Source: NORP23 sp050302475
GTDB taxonomy: Bacteria; Pseudomonadota; Alphaproteobacteria; Rhodobacterales; Rhodobacteraceae
Reading direction: 5' to 3'
Length of the DNA: 64,000 nucleotides
Assembly (NCBI GenBank): GCA_050302475.1
Contig: JBNLBF010000003.1
Coordinates: 140,837-204,836, forward strand
Shown: one piece after another, positions 1 to 7,211 of the stretch
Position numbering within the stretch: position 1 is the first letter of the stretch
Layout: each line of letters begins with the position of its first letter
Notes under the pieces: model-generated
Told to the model about the DNA's origin: nothing
Databases searched by the model: none
What the model saw: the letters and a program-made list of their open reading frames with translations, nothing else
Made by a program: the position numbers and the translations under genes

Positions 1-214
1 CCAGCATGTGGAACAAAACGTCGGCGGCTTCCTCGGTCAGGTTCTTCTTGTCACCTTTGGCGGCGGCAATGATGGCCTCGACCGCCTCTTCCCCAAATTT
101 CTCGGCGCATTTTTCGGGGCCGCGGGCAAACAGCTTGGCGGCATAAGATTTCTTTTTATCCTCGCCTTTGCGCTTTTCGATGGTGCGGGCGAGTCGGGTC
201 AGAACTGTTGGCAT
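1..214 (-). CDS. hisE: Phosphoribosyl-ATP pyrophosphatase HisE (3' part cut by window edge)
   Basis: Histidine biosynthesis, second step: hydrolyses phosphoribosyl-ATP to phosphoribosyl-AMP. Reading the minus strand from the ATG at 214 gives MPTVLTRLARTIEKRK, then KLFARGPEKCAEKFGEEAVE and AIIAAAKGDKKNLTEEAADV, which carry the acidic E-x-x-E-x-x-x-A-I and E-x-A-D-x-x-x-H patterns of the MazG-like HisE fold. About 71 codons are visible; the C-terminus lies before base 1. The start shares one base with the hisF stop (TGATG), so the two are translationally coupled. The order hisA-hisF-hisE is usual in Rhodobacterales. Confidence 0.9.
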   Translation of the reverse strand, partial: MPTVLTRLARTIEKRKGEDKKKSYAAKLFARGPEKCAEKFGEEAVEAIIAAAKGDKKNLTEEAADVLFHML

Positions 215-972
215 CAGAGTCGTACCGGAATTCCGGCCTCCTGCATATGCTCCTTGGCCTGACGGATCGTATAGGTGCCAAAATGGAAAATGGAAGCGGC
301 AAGAACAGCTGAGGCATGGCCTTCGGTCACACCATCGACCAGATGTTGCAGATTACCCACACCGCCCGACGCGATGACGGGGATGCGCACAGCATCGGAA
401 ATGGCGCGGGTGAGGGGCAGGTTGAACCCTGCGCGCGTGCCGTCACGATCCATGGAGGTCAGCAGGATCTCCCCCGCACCTTTCGATTCCACCAGCTTGG
501 CGAATTCCACCGCGTCGATGCCGGTTTCACGACGCCCGCCATGTGTAAAAATCTCCCATTTGCCTTGCGCGTTGGTTTTGGCGTCGATGGCGACGACGAT
601 ACATTGGTTGCCGAATTTGTTGGCGCTGTCGGCAACAACGTCGGGATTGGCCACAGCGGCAGAGTTGAAGCTGACCTTGTCAGCCCCCGCCAGCAGCAGG
701 GCGCGCACATCCTCGGGCGTGCGCACCCCTCCGCCGATGGTGAGGGGCATGAAACATTGCTCCGCCGTGCGGGTGGCGACGTCATACATAGTGCCGCGGT
801 TTTCGTGCGTGGCGTTTATGTCGAGGAAACACAGCTCGTCCGCGCCAGCGGCGTCGTAGGCTTTGGCAGCTTCAACAGGATCGCCTGCGTCGATCAGGTC
901 AACGAAATTCACGCCTTTGACGACGCGACCGTCTTTGACGTCCAGACAGGGAATGACGCGGGTTTTAAGCAT
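214..972 (-). CDS. hisF: Imidazole glycerol phosphate synthase, cyclase subunit HisF
   Basis: With HisH, converts PRFAR and ammonia to imidazole glycerol phosphate and AICAR. The 252 residues match the family length. The N-terminus MLKTRVIPCLDVKDGRVVKG contains the first catalytic Asp, and LLTSMDRDGTRAGF near residues 170-183 contains the second; phosphate-binding GGGVR and ASGGVG segments are present. It is a (beta-alpha)8 barrel and a homologue of HisA encoded upstream. It overlaps hisE by one base and is separated from hisA by about 400 bp holding a small gene on the other strand, so hisA and hisF may not be one uninterrupted transcription unit. Confidence 0.97.
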   Translation of the reverse strand: MLKTRVIPCLDVKDGRVVKGVNFVDLIDAGDPVEAAKAYDAAGADELCFLDINATHENRGTMYDVATRTAEQCFMPLTIGGGVRTPEDVRALLLAGADKVSFNSAAVANPDVVADSANKFGNQCIVVAIDAKTNAQGKWEIFTHGGRRETGIDAVEFAKLVESKGAGEILLTSMDRDGTRAGFNLPLTRAISDAVRIPVIASGGVGNLQHLVDGVTEGHASAVLAASIFHFGTYTIRQAKEHMQEAGIPVRL

Positions 973-1185
973 CGTGGCCTCCGTTCGGTTGTTTTCTAAT
1001 GGCGAGAACCAGTGGGCACAAGCGGGGAAACGCGGCTTCTGCTGTGGTTCGCACCCGGGTTCTCGGCGAAACTACCCGGCGGGCCCCCGCCATCCGAACG
1101 CCAGATTCCGCCGGTCTGATTTGGGGTTTTCACCAAAAGCGCTTATATTGGTGACAGGCCCCAGTGGCCGGAAAGGGAGAAACAA

Positions 1186-1380
1186 ATGAGCAAGAGCAAA
1201 CTTGATCATTCGGACGCCCGCTCGGACGCGCGTCTGAAACAATACACCGAGATTGACCGGAAAACCGCGCCCGAAGGGTCAAATCCTGCCGCCAAAGCTG
1301 CGCATCGCCAGACGTTGCACCGCAAGGACAGCAAACGTGCCGAGGAATATGCGCGGATAGAACGAGGAGAGCGGGCCTAG
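1186..1380 (+). CDS. Small charged hypothetical protein (64 aa)
   Basis: Not recognised. It starts at ATG 1186 behind a good ribosome binding site (GGGAG, about 6 nt upstream). The product is very hydrophilic, rich in Lys, Arg, Asp and Ala (for example SDARLKQYTEIDRKTAPEG and HRKDSKRAEEYARIERGERA), with no signal peptide or membrane segment; it is probably partly disordered or helical. It lies in the hisA-hisF gap on the opposite strand, and its stop overlaps the hisA stop by 4 nt (CTAG, 1377-1380). The clear Shine-Dalgarno and the exact fit against hisA favour a real gene. Function unknown. Confidence 0.65.
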   Translation: MSKSKLDHSDARSDARLKQYTEIDRKTAPEGSNPAAKAAHRQTLHRKDSKRAEEYARIERGERA

Positions 1381-2096
1381 GCCAGCAGGCGGATCGCCTC
1401 GGCAAGGTCGATCTTGCCGTCGTAAATCGCACGACCTGATATCGCGCCGTCCAGCGGCGCGCCACAATCCTTGAGTGCGCGTAGATCATCCATCGACGAC
1501 ACACCGCCGGAGGCAATGACCGGGATCGATACAGCGTTGGCCAACGCAGCAGTCGCCGCCACATTCGGTCCCTGCATCGCGCCATCGCGGTCGATGTCGG
1601 TATAGATGATCGCGGCCACACCTGCGTCTTCGAATTTCCCTGCCAGATCCAGCGCGGTCACGTCTGTCGTTTCCGCCCAGCCTTCCACCGCCACCATCCC
1701 GTCACGCGCATCAATCCCAACGGCAACTTTACCGGGGAACAAGCGGGCGGCTTCCTTCACCAGCGCCGGATCACGCACGGCCACCGTGCCGAGGATCACC
1801 CGCGCAAGCCCCTTGTCCAACCAGCCCTCGATCGTCGCGATATCACGGATACCGCCGCCAAGCTGTGCAGGAATGGAACAGGTTGCCAGAATTTCCTCAA
1901 CCGGCTTTGCATTGACCGGTTCACCGGCAAAAGCCCCGTTCAGATCGACCAGATGCAACCACTCGCACCCCGCGTCCTGAAACGCTTTCGCCTGCGCTGC
2001 CGGGTTGTCGTTAAACACGGTCGCCTGATCCATCTCGCCTTTATACAGGCGCACGCAATTACCGTCTTTGAGGTCAATAGCAGGATACAGGATCAT
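1377..2096 (-). CDS. hisA: Phosphoribosylformimino-5-aminoimidazole carboxamide ribotide isomerase HisA
   Basis: Amadori isomerase of histidine synthesis (ProFAR to PRFAR), a (beta-alpha)8 barrel. The start is set at 2096, giving MILYPAIDLKDGNCVRLYKG with the catalytic Asp in AIDLKDG; a GGAGG site lies 7 nt upstream, and an upstream in-frame start at 2147 lacks one. A second catalytic Asp is in YTDIDRDGAMQGPN. The 239 residues are normal for the family. GGGIRD and ASGGVSS are the phosphate-binding loops. Convergent with the 64-aa gene, sharing the CTAG stop overlap. Confidence 0.96.
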   Translation of the reverse strand: MILYPAIDLKDGNCVRLYKGEMDQATVFNDNPAAQAKAFQDAGCEWLHLVDLNGAFAGEPVNAKPVEEILATCSIPAQLGGGIRDIATIEGWLDKGLARVILGTVAVRDPALVKEAARLFPGKVAVGIDARDGMVAVEGWAETTDVTALDLAGKFEDAGVAAIIYTDIDRDGAMQGPNVAATAALANAVSIPVIASGGVSSMDDLRALKDCGAPLDGAISGRAIYDGKIDLAEAIRLLA

Positions 2097-2221
2097 AAGG
2101 GGCCTCCGTTTGCGAGGGGGGATAGCCCGCTCGGCGGAAAGGTGCAACTGACTTTAGGTTATTCTTGACTCGACTGGGGCGGATCGGGTGCGATGCCCGA
2201 AAGTTGTTTGGGAGGACTAAC

Positions 2222-2617
2222 ATGAAACATTATCTATTGGCTGCGACGCTGATGATACCGTCGCTTGCATCCGCCGACGTGGTGTCAGGCGTTTTTCAGA
2301 CAGAACCGGGTGATACTGGCGGTTTCCTGCATGTGCAAATGGGACCGTGTGGCGGCAATCCGGCGCTGACCTGTGGTACGATCCTGCGCGCTTACAGTGC
2401 GGACGGATCGCAGAATAACGAATACGAACATCTCGGCAAACCGATCGTCTGGGATATGGAGGATCGCGGTGACGGCAATTTCGGTAACGGTAAAATCTGG
2501 GCGCCGGATCGCGATAAAACCTATAATTCCAAGATGCAGCTGAATGGCGGCAACCTGACAGTCGAAGGCTGCGTGGCCTTTATCTGCCGCGGTCAACGCT
2601 GGCAACTGTTCCAGTAG
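2222..2617 (+). CDS. DUF2147 family secreted protein
   Basis: The start at 2222 has a GGGAGGA ribosome binding site and begins a signal peptide (MKHYLLAATLMIPSLASA, cut before DVVSG). The mature part (about 113 aa) has the DUF2147 layout: an opening G-x-F-x-T/E segment, a middle GKPIVWDMEDRGDGNFGNGK and an ending YNSKMQLNGGNLTVEGC, then a Cys-containing tail. Family members are small periplasmic beta-proteins, probably lipid- or ligand-binding, without established function. Four Cys could form disulfides. The stop abuts the convergent rlmJ stop with no gap. Confidence 0.8.
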   Translation: MKHYLLAATLMIPSLASADVVSGVFQTEPGDTGGFLHVQMGPCGGNPALTCGTILRAYSADGSQNNEYEHLGKPIVWDMEDRGDGNFGNGKIWAPDRDKTYNSKMQLNGGNLTVEGCVAFICRGQRWQLFQ

Positions 2618-3379
2618 TTACCGTATCACGGGCGCGCCCAGTTCGCGCGTCCGCTTAAAAATCTCCGCTGATCCGAACGGGTGATTGATCAGCACCAGCC
2701 CGCTACCGGTCATGCCTTTGCCGTCCTTTAACTTAAATGAGACCTCGTCCTTTATCAGGTTGATCTTTAGCCCGCTCAGCAGCTCCACATGACGGCCAGC
2801 GGGCAGGATCGGATACCAGATAAGGATCGTCGCCTCAGGCCATTTGGCGGCGAGTTTCATGACGAATTTCGCCGTCTCGGCATATTCGGATTTCACCTCG
2901 TAAGACGGATCGATCAACACCAGCCCTTTACGAGGTTTCGGTGGAGAAATCGCCAACACCCCCTCGCGCCCGTCGCGTTGATGGATGGCGGTGTTGTCGG
3001 CGCTTGCATTCTGTTTCAAGGCCGCAAATTCCTGCGGATGCAGCTCCATCAGATGCAGTTGGTCGGAGTCGCGCAACAAAGTCTGCGCAATCAGTGGCGA
3101 GCCCGGATAGGCATTCGCCCCATGTTTGTCCCGGACGGCGCTGAGCGCTCGCGCATAGGGGCTGTCCGGCAGGGAGAGCTTCGCTATCCCCTCGGCCGCT
3201 TCGCCGGTTTTCTGAGCCTCGGCGGAGGTCAGATCATAGAGACCGCGTCCGGCGTGTGTCTCCATATAGGTGATCGGGCGGGTCTTGCGGGTCAGCAGAG
3301 ATAACAACTCCGCCAGCACAATATGCTTGTGCAGGTCAGCCGGATTTCCGGCGTGATAGGCATGTTGATAAGACAGCAT
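2618..3379 (-). CDS. rlmJ: 23S rRNA (adenine(2030)-N6)-methyltransferase RlmJ
   Basis: Methylates A2030 of 23S rRNA with SAM. The start at 3379 gives MLSYQHAYHAGNPADLHKH, the conserved RlmJ N-terminus; the upstream in-frame extension looks non-coding. METHAGRGLYDL is the SAM-binding motif I, and VLIDPSYEVK carries the family DPPY-like catalytic motif in the form DPSY. Length of 253 aa is slightly below the E. coli protein. The ribosome binding site is weak (AAAGG). It is transcribed divergently from the peroxiredoxin gene 77 bp away. Confidence 0.92.
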   Translation of the reverse strand: MLSYQHAYHAGNPADLHKHIVLAELLSLLTRKTRPITYMETHAGRGLYDLTSAEAQKTGEAAEGIAKLSLPDSPYARALSAVRDKHGANAYPGSPLIAQTLLRDSDQLHLMELHPQEFAALKQNASADNTAIHQRDGREGVLAISPPKPRKGLVLIDPSYEVKSEYAETAKFVMKLAAKWPEATILIWYPILPAGRHVELLSGLKINLIKDEVSFKLKDGKGMTGSGLVLINHPFGSAEIFKRTRELGAPVIR

Positions 3380-3456
3380 GTCCGGGCCTTTACAAATTTG
3401 ATCCGCTCGGGAATTGTCCCCACCGTATCGTTGGAATTGCACGAAAGGTCAACGCG

Positions 3457-3975
3457 ATGAAAACCGGTCTGAAACTGCCCGAAGTCACTTTCCACACGCG
3501 TGTGAAGGTCGATGGCGGTTATCAGTGGCAGGACCGCACGACATCTGATTTTTTCGTCGGTAAACGCGCGGTGCTGTTTGCGTTGCCGGGCGCATTCACG
3601 CCAACCTGTACCAACCAGCAATTGCCGGGATTTGAACGCGGCGCTGACGAGTTCGCGCGTCACGGGATCAACGATATTTACTGCTTGGCCGTCAATGATG
3701 CCTTTGTGATGACCAAATGGGCGGAGCAGGAGCGGCTGGAAAATGTCCGGATGATCCCCGATGGCAATGGCCAGTTCACCCGCCTGATGGGTATGCTGGT
3801 ATTGAAAGAGGGCGCGGGGTTCGGCTACCGCTCCTGGCGCTATGCGGCGGTCGTGAATGACGGCGTGATCGAGGGTTGGTTCGAAGAACCGGGGCGGGGC
3901 GACAATACGCTGAATGACCATTACGGTGAATCCGACGCGACGACGGTTCTGGACTGGCTGGCCGAAAACGGCTGA
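3457..3975 (+). CDS. Peroxiredoxin, Prx5-like (AhpC/TSA superfamily)
   Basis: Thiol peroxidase reducing H2O2 or organic peroxides in the cytoplasm. The catalytic loop PGAFTPTC places the peroxidatic Cys at residue 51, with the conserved Thr three residues before it; the following NQQLPGFE matches Prx5-type proteins (H-LPGF). A second Cys near 76 might serve as resolving residue, but the family is often 1-Cys. 172 aa is slightly longer than plant/human Prx5 core. No glutaredoxin fusion is present. Other redox-stress genes (soxR, msrA) lie within 8 kb but not in the same operon. Confidence 0.88.
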   Translation: MKTGLKLPEVTFHTRVKVDGGYQWQDRTTSDFFVGKRAVLFALPGAFTPTCTNQQLPGFERGADEFARHGINDIYCLAVNDAFVMTKWAEQERLENVRMIPDGNGQFTRLMGMLVLKEGAGFGYRSWRYAAVVNDGVIEGWFEEPGRGDNTLNDHYGESDATTVLDWLAENG

Positions 3976-3981
3976 GTCCTG

Positions 3982-4009
3982 TTGACTCCGTCAATTCCAT
4001 CTTTATAAG
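3982..4009 (+). promoter_or_regulatory. Probable sigma-70 promoter of rpsD
   Basis: TTGACT (3982-3987) and TATAAG (4004-4009) with a 16-nt spacer, just after the peroxiredoxin stop. Transcription starting near 4016 would give a leader of about 125 nt before the rpsD start codon at 4140. Seen by eye; no start-site data. Confidence 0.5.
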
Positions 4010-4090
4010 GCCGCAATCCGTTGCCCAAAGGCAGCGGTCATTGGTGTTTGTGGCCCCCGCAAGGGAATGCCTGTCGCCCGAGCCATAGGG

Positions 4091-4131
4091 GTAAGGGAAA
4101 GGAAAGCACCTTTCTTACAACTTAAGAAAGG
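4091..4131 (+). promoter_or_regulatory. rpsD leader with two mutually exclusive hairpins, one sequestering the ribosome binding site
   Basis: CCTTTCTTA (4109-4117) pairs perfectly over 9 bp with TAAGAAAGG (4123-4131), loop CAACT; the second arm is the Shine-Dalgarno of rpsD (AAGAAAGGA). The same CCTTTCTTAC segment can instead pair upstream with GTAAG-GG-AAAGG (4091-4102), giving 10 bp with a 2-nt bulge and loop AAAGCA, which frees the ribosome binding site. This looks like a translational switch for ribosomal protein S4, which is a known autogenous regulator in other bacteria. Function here is inferred. Confidence 0.55.
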
Positions 4132-4139
4132 ATCCAGCC

Positions 4140-4760
4140 GTGACCAAACGCACGTCTGCCAAGTACAAAATCGATCGCCGCATGGGCGAAAATATCTGGG
4201 GTCGCCCCAAATCTCCGGTTAACCGTCGTGAATATGGCCCGGGCCAGCACGGCCAGGCCCGCAAAGCAAAGCTGTCCGACTTCGGCACGCAGTTGCGCGC
4301 CAAGCAGAAGCTGAAAGGCTATTACGGCGACCTGACCGAGAAACAGTTCCGCCGCATTTATGCCGAAGCTGAGCGTGTAAAAGGTGATACAGGTGAAAAC
4401 CTGATCGGCCTGCTGGAGCGTCGTCTGGATGCCGTTGTTTATCGCGCCAAGTTCGTGCCGACTGTTTTTGCAGCCCGCCAGTTCGTGAACCACGGACATG
4501 TCGAAGTAAACGGCAAGCGCGTCAACATTCCGTCCTACCGCGTAAAAGAAGGTGATGTGATCACCATCCGCGACAAATCCAAACAGATCGCACTGGTTCT
4601 GGAGGCTGTCGCCTCGGCCGAGCGTGACGTGCCGGAATATCTGGACGTTGACCATTCCAAAATGACTGCCACCTTCACCCGCACGCCGTCCCTGTCGGAC
4701 GTGCCGTACCCGGTGATGATGGAACCAAACCTGGTCGTCGAATTCTACGCGAAAAACTAA
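4140..4760 (+). CDS. rpsD: 30S ribosomal protein S4
   Basis: Primary 16S rRNA-binding protein that nucleates assembly of the small-subunit body. 206 aa, with N-terminal TKRTSAKYKIDRRMGENIWG as in alphaproteobacteria, and the S4 RNA-binding domain at about residues 95-160 (LERRLDAVVYRAKF, ARQFVNHGHVEVNGKRVNIP). It begins with GTG at 4140 behind AAGAAAGGA, 8 nt upstream. The gene stands alone with its own promoter, structured leader and terminator rather than in the alpha ribosomal operon, as is usual in this group. Confidence 0.98.
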   Translation: MTKRTSAKYKIDRRMGENIWGRPKSPVNRREYGPGQHGQARKAKLSDFGTQLRAKQKLKGYYGDLTEKQFRRIYAEAERVKGDTGENLIGLLERRLDAVVYRAKFVPTVFAARQFVNHGHVEVNGKRVNIPSYRVKEGDVITIRDKSKQIALVLEAVASAERDVPEYLDVDHSKMTATFTRTPSLSDVPYPVMMEPNLVVEFYAKN

Positions 4761-4780
4761 GCGTTTTTCGCCGTCACACA

Positions 4781-4810
4781 AAAGGCCGTCCCGAGGGGCG
4801 GCCTTTTTTT
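4781..4810 (+). terminator. Intrinsic terminator of rpsD
   Basis: AAGGCCG...CGGCCTT stem with an inner CCC/GGG extension and GA at the tip, followed by a run of seven T. It ends at the convergent XRE-regulator gene. Confidence 0.9.
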
Positions 4811-5012
4811 ATGGCTCAAACGTCAGAATATCGCCGGGCTGGCAGTCCAGTGTTTCGCAGATTTTTTCCAGCGTTTCGAACCGAATGCCTTTGACCTTGC
4901 CGGATTTCAGCAGGCTGATGTTTTGTTCGGTGATGCCAACCGCCTCGGCCAGTGCGCGGGATTTCATTTTGCGTTTCGCCAGCATCACATCAAGTGTCAC
5001 GACAATCGCCAT
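4809..5012 (-). CDS. Small XRE/Cro-family HTH regulator (YozG-like)
   Basis: 67 aa and almost entirely a helix-turn-helix domain: MKSRALAEAVGITEQNISLL is the HTH (residues about 16-35), followed by IRFETLEKICETLDCQPGDI, the typical end of the HTH_26/YozG group. DNA-binding regulators of this type are commonly encoded next to a DUF2975 membrane protein, as here: the start overlaps the stop of the DUF2975 gene by one base (TGATG), so the two are coupled. It probably controls its own operon, possibly with the membrane partner modulating it; that is inference. Confidence 0.88.
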   Translation of the reverse strand: MAIVVTLDVMLAKRKMKSRALAEAVGITEQNISLLKSGKVKGIRFETLEKICETLDCQPGDILTFEP

Positions 5013-5542
5013 CAGATGATCGCCTTGTTGTCGGCATCAACCCGCGCGGCCTCGACCATCGCCCAGCCGACGGTCATGATCAGCCCACCGAACAGGGCCA
5101 GCGCGTATGACATACCGCCGATCTGCACCATCAGCTGTTTGGCCCCGGGGGGATTGTCATAGGTAAGGATAAGCACGACAAGGGTCGGGGTGATGATGCT
5201 AACAACGCTCATCAAGATCGCCATGCGCCCCAAGGATTTCAGGGTTGCGGCGGCGCTTTCGGTCAGCACCTCTCCTCCGGCATAGAGCCCGAACAGTTGC
5301 CAGGACAGTTGCAGGGCACGAAGTGTCGGCAACACCGCCACGATCACCAGCCCAGACAACAATAGATGCTTGGCGATGGTGACCCCGCTTTGACTGATCT
5401 GCCCGAAATTCTTGACGATGATATCTTCCATCAATGGCGGCACCAGCACGACGATCCCGATAAAGATGGTGATAGTGACCGCACCCAGCGCCACCATCCA
5501 GCGCAGGAACAGGCTGTGTCGGCGAATATGATCCAGTTCCAT
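5012..5542 (-). CDS. DUF2975 family membrane protein
   Basis: 176 aa with four predicted membrane segments (about residues 14-34, 60-78, 107-127 and 142-163). The signature is the loop LYAGGEVLTESAAATLKSLG, where the family usually has F-x-x-G-x-x-F-T-x-x-N-x-x-x-L-x-x-I-G. Function is unknown; it is nearly always paired with a small XRE regulator, as downstream here. Upstream (5543-5608) is a short AT-rich divergent promoter region shared with the lipoprotein gene. Confidence 0.85.
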   Translation of the reverse strand: MELDHIRRHSLFLRWMVALGAVTITIFIGIVVLVPPLMEDIIVKNFGQISQSGVTIAKHLLLSGLVIVAVLPTLRALQLSWQLFGLYAGGEVLTESAAATLKSLGRMAILMSVVSIITPTLVVLILTYDNPPGAKQLMVQIGGMSYALALFGGLIMTVGWAMVEAARVDADNKAII

Positions 5543-5608
5543 GATTTCCCCTTTTGCAGTTAAAAATTATCGTATAACAATAAAGAATCACTGTCAAACG
5601 AGGAAATT

Positions 5609-6151
5609 ATGAAAATATATGCACTACTACTGCTGGTATGCGTAACGGCTTGTGGTCAAGTCCCGCTCGGCACGCAGGCGGCGCTAAACCGTCTGGACCC
5701 TATGACGGCGGACGCAACGGCAATGCGGTTTGCGGTTGAACAACTCGCGGACCTTCCGCTGAATACGACCGCGACCTTGCGTCTGGCACTATCAACGCCA
5801 GAGGGGGAGATTGCTGACAGCTTTGTCCTCGACCGCGTGCAACAGCCGGTGAATGACGGCGCTGTTATTCGCACGATCTTTGCCATCGCAACGGCCGATC
5901 AGGCCCGTTTCAATCAACTGCGGGATAATATTCTAGCGCAGAAGGCTGCGTATCCCGACGAAAGCGTGGGCTCACTGCGCATTTCCGCCAGTGGCTGTAT
6001 GACCGCGCAGCCGCCAGTAGGTCCATGGTTGGTCTCGGCGTTTGTCGGCATCGACGGGCAATCCGGCTGGCTGCCACTGATCCGGGATGTGGATATTAAG
6101 TCGCTGGGTCCGCAAACGGGCGGGGAGGCGATTACGCTCTGCCCCGCATAA
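5609..6151 (+). CDS. Putative lipoprotein of unknown function
   Basis: Not recognised beyond its lipoprotein signal: MKIYALLLLVCVTACGQ with lipobox V-T-A-C, lipidated Cys at position 15. The ribosome binding site GAGGA precedes the ATG. The 165-residue mature part is soluble, with two further Cys (about residues 129 and 177) that could form a disulfide in the periplasm. Transcribed away from the XRE/DUF2975 pair. Confidence 0.75.
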   Translation: MKIYALLLLVCVTACGQVPLGTQAALNRLDPMTADATAMRFAVEQLADLPLNTTATLRLALSTPEGEIADSFVLDRVQQPVNDGAVIRTIFAIATADQARFNQLRDNILAQKAAYPDESVGSLRISASGCMTAQPPVGPWLVSAFVGIDGQSGWLPLIRDVDIKSLGPQTGGEAITLCPA

Positions 6152-6155
6152 GATT

Positions 6156-6176
6156 GGGCCGCCTCATCGGCGGCCC
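6156..6176. terminator. Hairpin between convergent lipoprotein and clpP-like genes
   Basis: GGGCCGCC, loop TCATC, GGCGGCCC: a perfect 8-bp stem in the 29-bp gap between two convergent stops. Neither strand has a real T-run after it, so it would be a weak or Rho-assisted bidirectional terminator, or an mRNA 3'-end stabiliser. Confidence 0.5.
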
Positions 6177-6180
6177 TAAA

Positions 6181-6750
6181 TCAGATATCGTCTGCGGAGG
6201 TGATCACTCTATCCAGCAGGCCGTAATCAATCGCCTCTTTCGTATCCAGCCAGAAGTCACGCTTCGTATCCTCGGCGATTTTTTCCGGAGACTGGCCGGT
6301 GGCTTCGGCGAACAGTTTCTCGAACCGTTCTTTCATTAGCTTGATTTGGGTTGCCTGAATTTCGATGTCCGACACCTTGCCACCCACGCCACCAGACGGT
6401 TGGTGCAGCAAGAAGCGCGTGTTGGGCAGGCAGACGCGGTTTTTCTTGTCCGCACCGATGAAGATCAGCGCACCTGCGCTTGCCACCCAACCGGAACCGA
6501 TACAGGTTACCTCGGGCTTGATGAATTTGATGATGTCATGAACCATGTCGCCGCTTTCGACGTGACCGCCGGGCGAGGAGATGAACACCTTGATCGGATC
6601 ATCACTGACCGCTGCCAGCGCCAGCAAACGTTCAGAGGTTGCCTTCGCCAGCTTGTCGTCGATCTGGCCGACAATCGTTACCAGGCGGTTCTCGAACACC
6701 AGTTTATCGACGGAAAAATCCTTGTCTTTTTTCTTTTTATCGTCGCTCAC
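6181..6750 (-). CDS. clpP: ClpP-family serine protease subunit
   Basis: Proteolytic subunit of a Clp protease. 189 aa with a highly charged N-terminus (MSDDKKKKDKDFS), then the ClpP core: ISSPGGHVESG, the nucleophile region GSGWVASAGALI (Ser91), FLLHQPSGG (His116) and DTKRDFWLD (Asp165), so the triad is complete. The nucleophile motif differs from that of canonical ClpP (G-x-A-A-S-M-x-x-x-L), as in the second ClpP-like group seen in Rhodobacterales, so this may be a paralogue rather than the housekeeping copy. GTG start at 6750 with GGAGG 7 nt upstream; an ATG just before it is out of frame and stops after two codons. Confidence 0.88.
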   Translation of the reverse strand: MSDDKKKKDKDFSVDKLVFENRLVTIVGQIDDKLAKATSERLLALAAVSDDPIKVFISSPGGHVESGDMVHDIIKFIKPEVTCIGSGWVASAGALIFIGADKKNRVCLPNTRFLLHQPSGGVGGKVSDIEIQATQIKLMKERFEKLFAEATGQSPEKIAEDTKRDFWLDTKEAIDYGLLDRVITSADDI

Positions 6751-6921
6751 GACATATCCTCCAAATTCGCTTTGACGGCACTATTGCAGGTTCATTCGGG
6801 AATTAAAACCACCCTTTGATGCCCGTCGCATCAGGTTCCAGCCGTTAGAAATTAAGTGGGTTGACCTGCCCCCCGGTTCAACACCTATATCGGAAGACTT
6901 CCATCCTGAACGGAGGAAAGA

Positions 6922-7005
6922 ATGAATGATATAAACCGTTGGACCCCGATTGCCTGTGGGCGCCCGATATTGTCCGGCTGTGTGCGGGATGCGCGGGCAA
7001 CATGA
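6922..7005 (+). CDS. 27-codon upstream ORF coupled to the following membrane protein gene
   Basis: ATG at 6922 sits behind the strongest ribosome binding site in the area (GGAGGAAAGA) and opens a 27-codon frame (MNDINRWTPIACG... ending RDARAT). Its TGA overlaps the ATG of the next gene as ATGA (7002-7005). The next gene has no good site of its own, so this ORF may act as a translated leader that delivers ribosomes to it. The peptide itself is not recognised. Confidence 0.5.
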   Translation: MNDINRWTPIACGRPILSGCVRDARAT

Positions 7006-7211
7006 TCGAAACGCTGGGTATCGTCGCGGTCTTTATAATGGTGAGCGCTTACGCATTAGAGGATCGCGGAAATGTCTTTGTCCTGATCTTCGCACTTGGC
7101 TGTGCGCTGGCGGCGATTTATGCGCTGATCATCGGGTCGGTTCCGTTCGTGATTGCCGAAGGGATTTGGGCGGCGATTGCCTTTAGACGTTGGTATCGGC
7201 GGCGCGGCTAG
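7002..7211 (+). CDS. Small membrane protein, CBU_0592-like
   Basis: 69 aa made almost wholly of two to three membrane segments, ending in VPFVIAEGIWAAIAFRRWYR, which resembles the C-terminal part of the CBU_0592-like domain (a widespread small membrane domain without known function). The start at 7002 is chosen because of the ATGA overlap with the 27-codon leader ORF and because the upstream in-frame sequence is polar; a TTG further upstream (6939) is the alternative. The stop overlaps the AraC-type gene stop by 4 nt (CTAG). Confidence 0.7.
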   Translation: MIETLGIVAVFIMVSAYALEDRGNVFVLIFALGCALAAIYALIIGSVPFVIAEGIWAAIAFRRWYRRRG

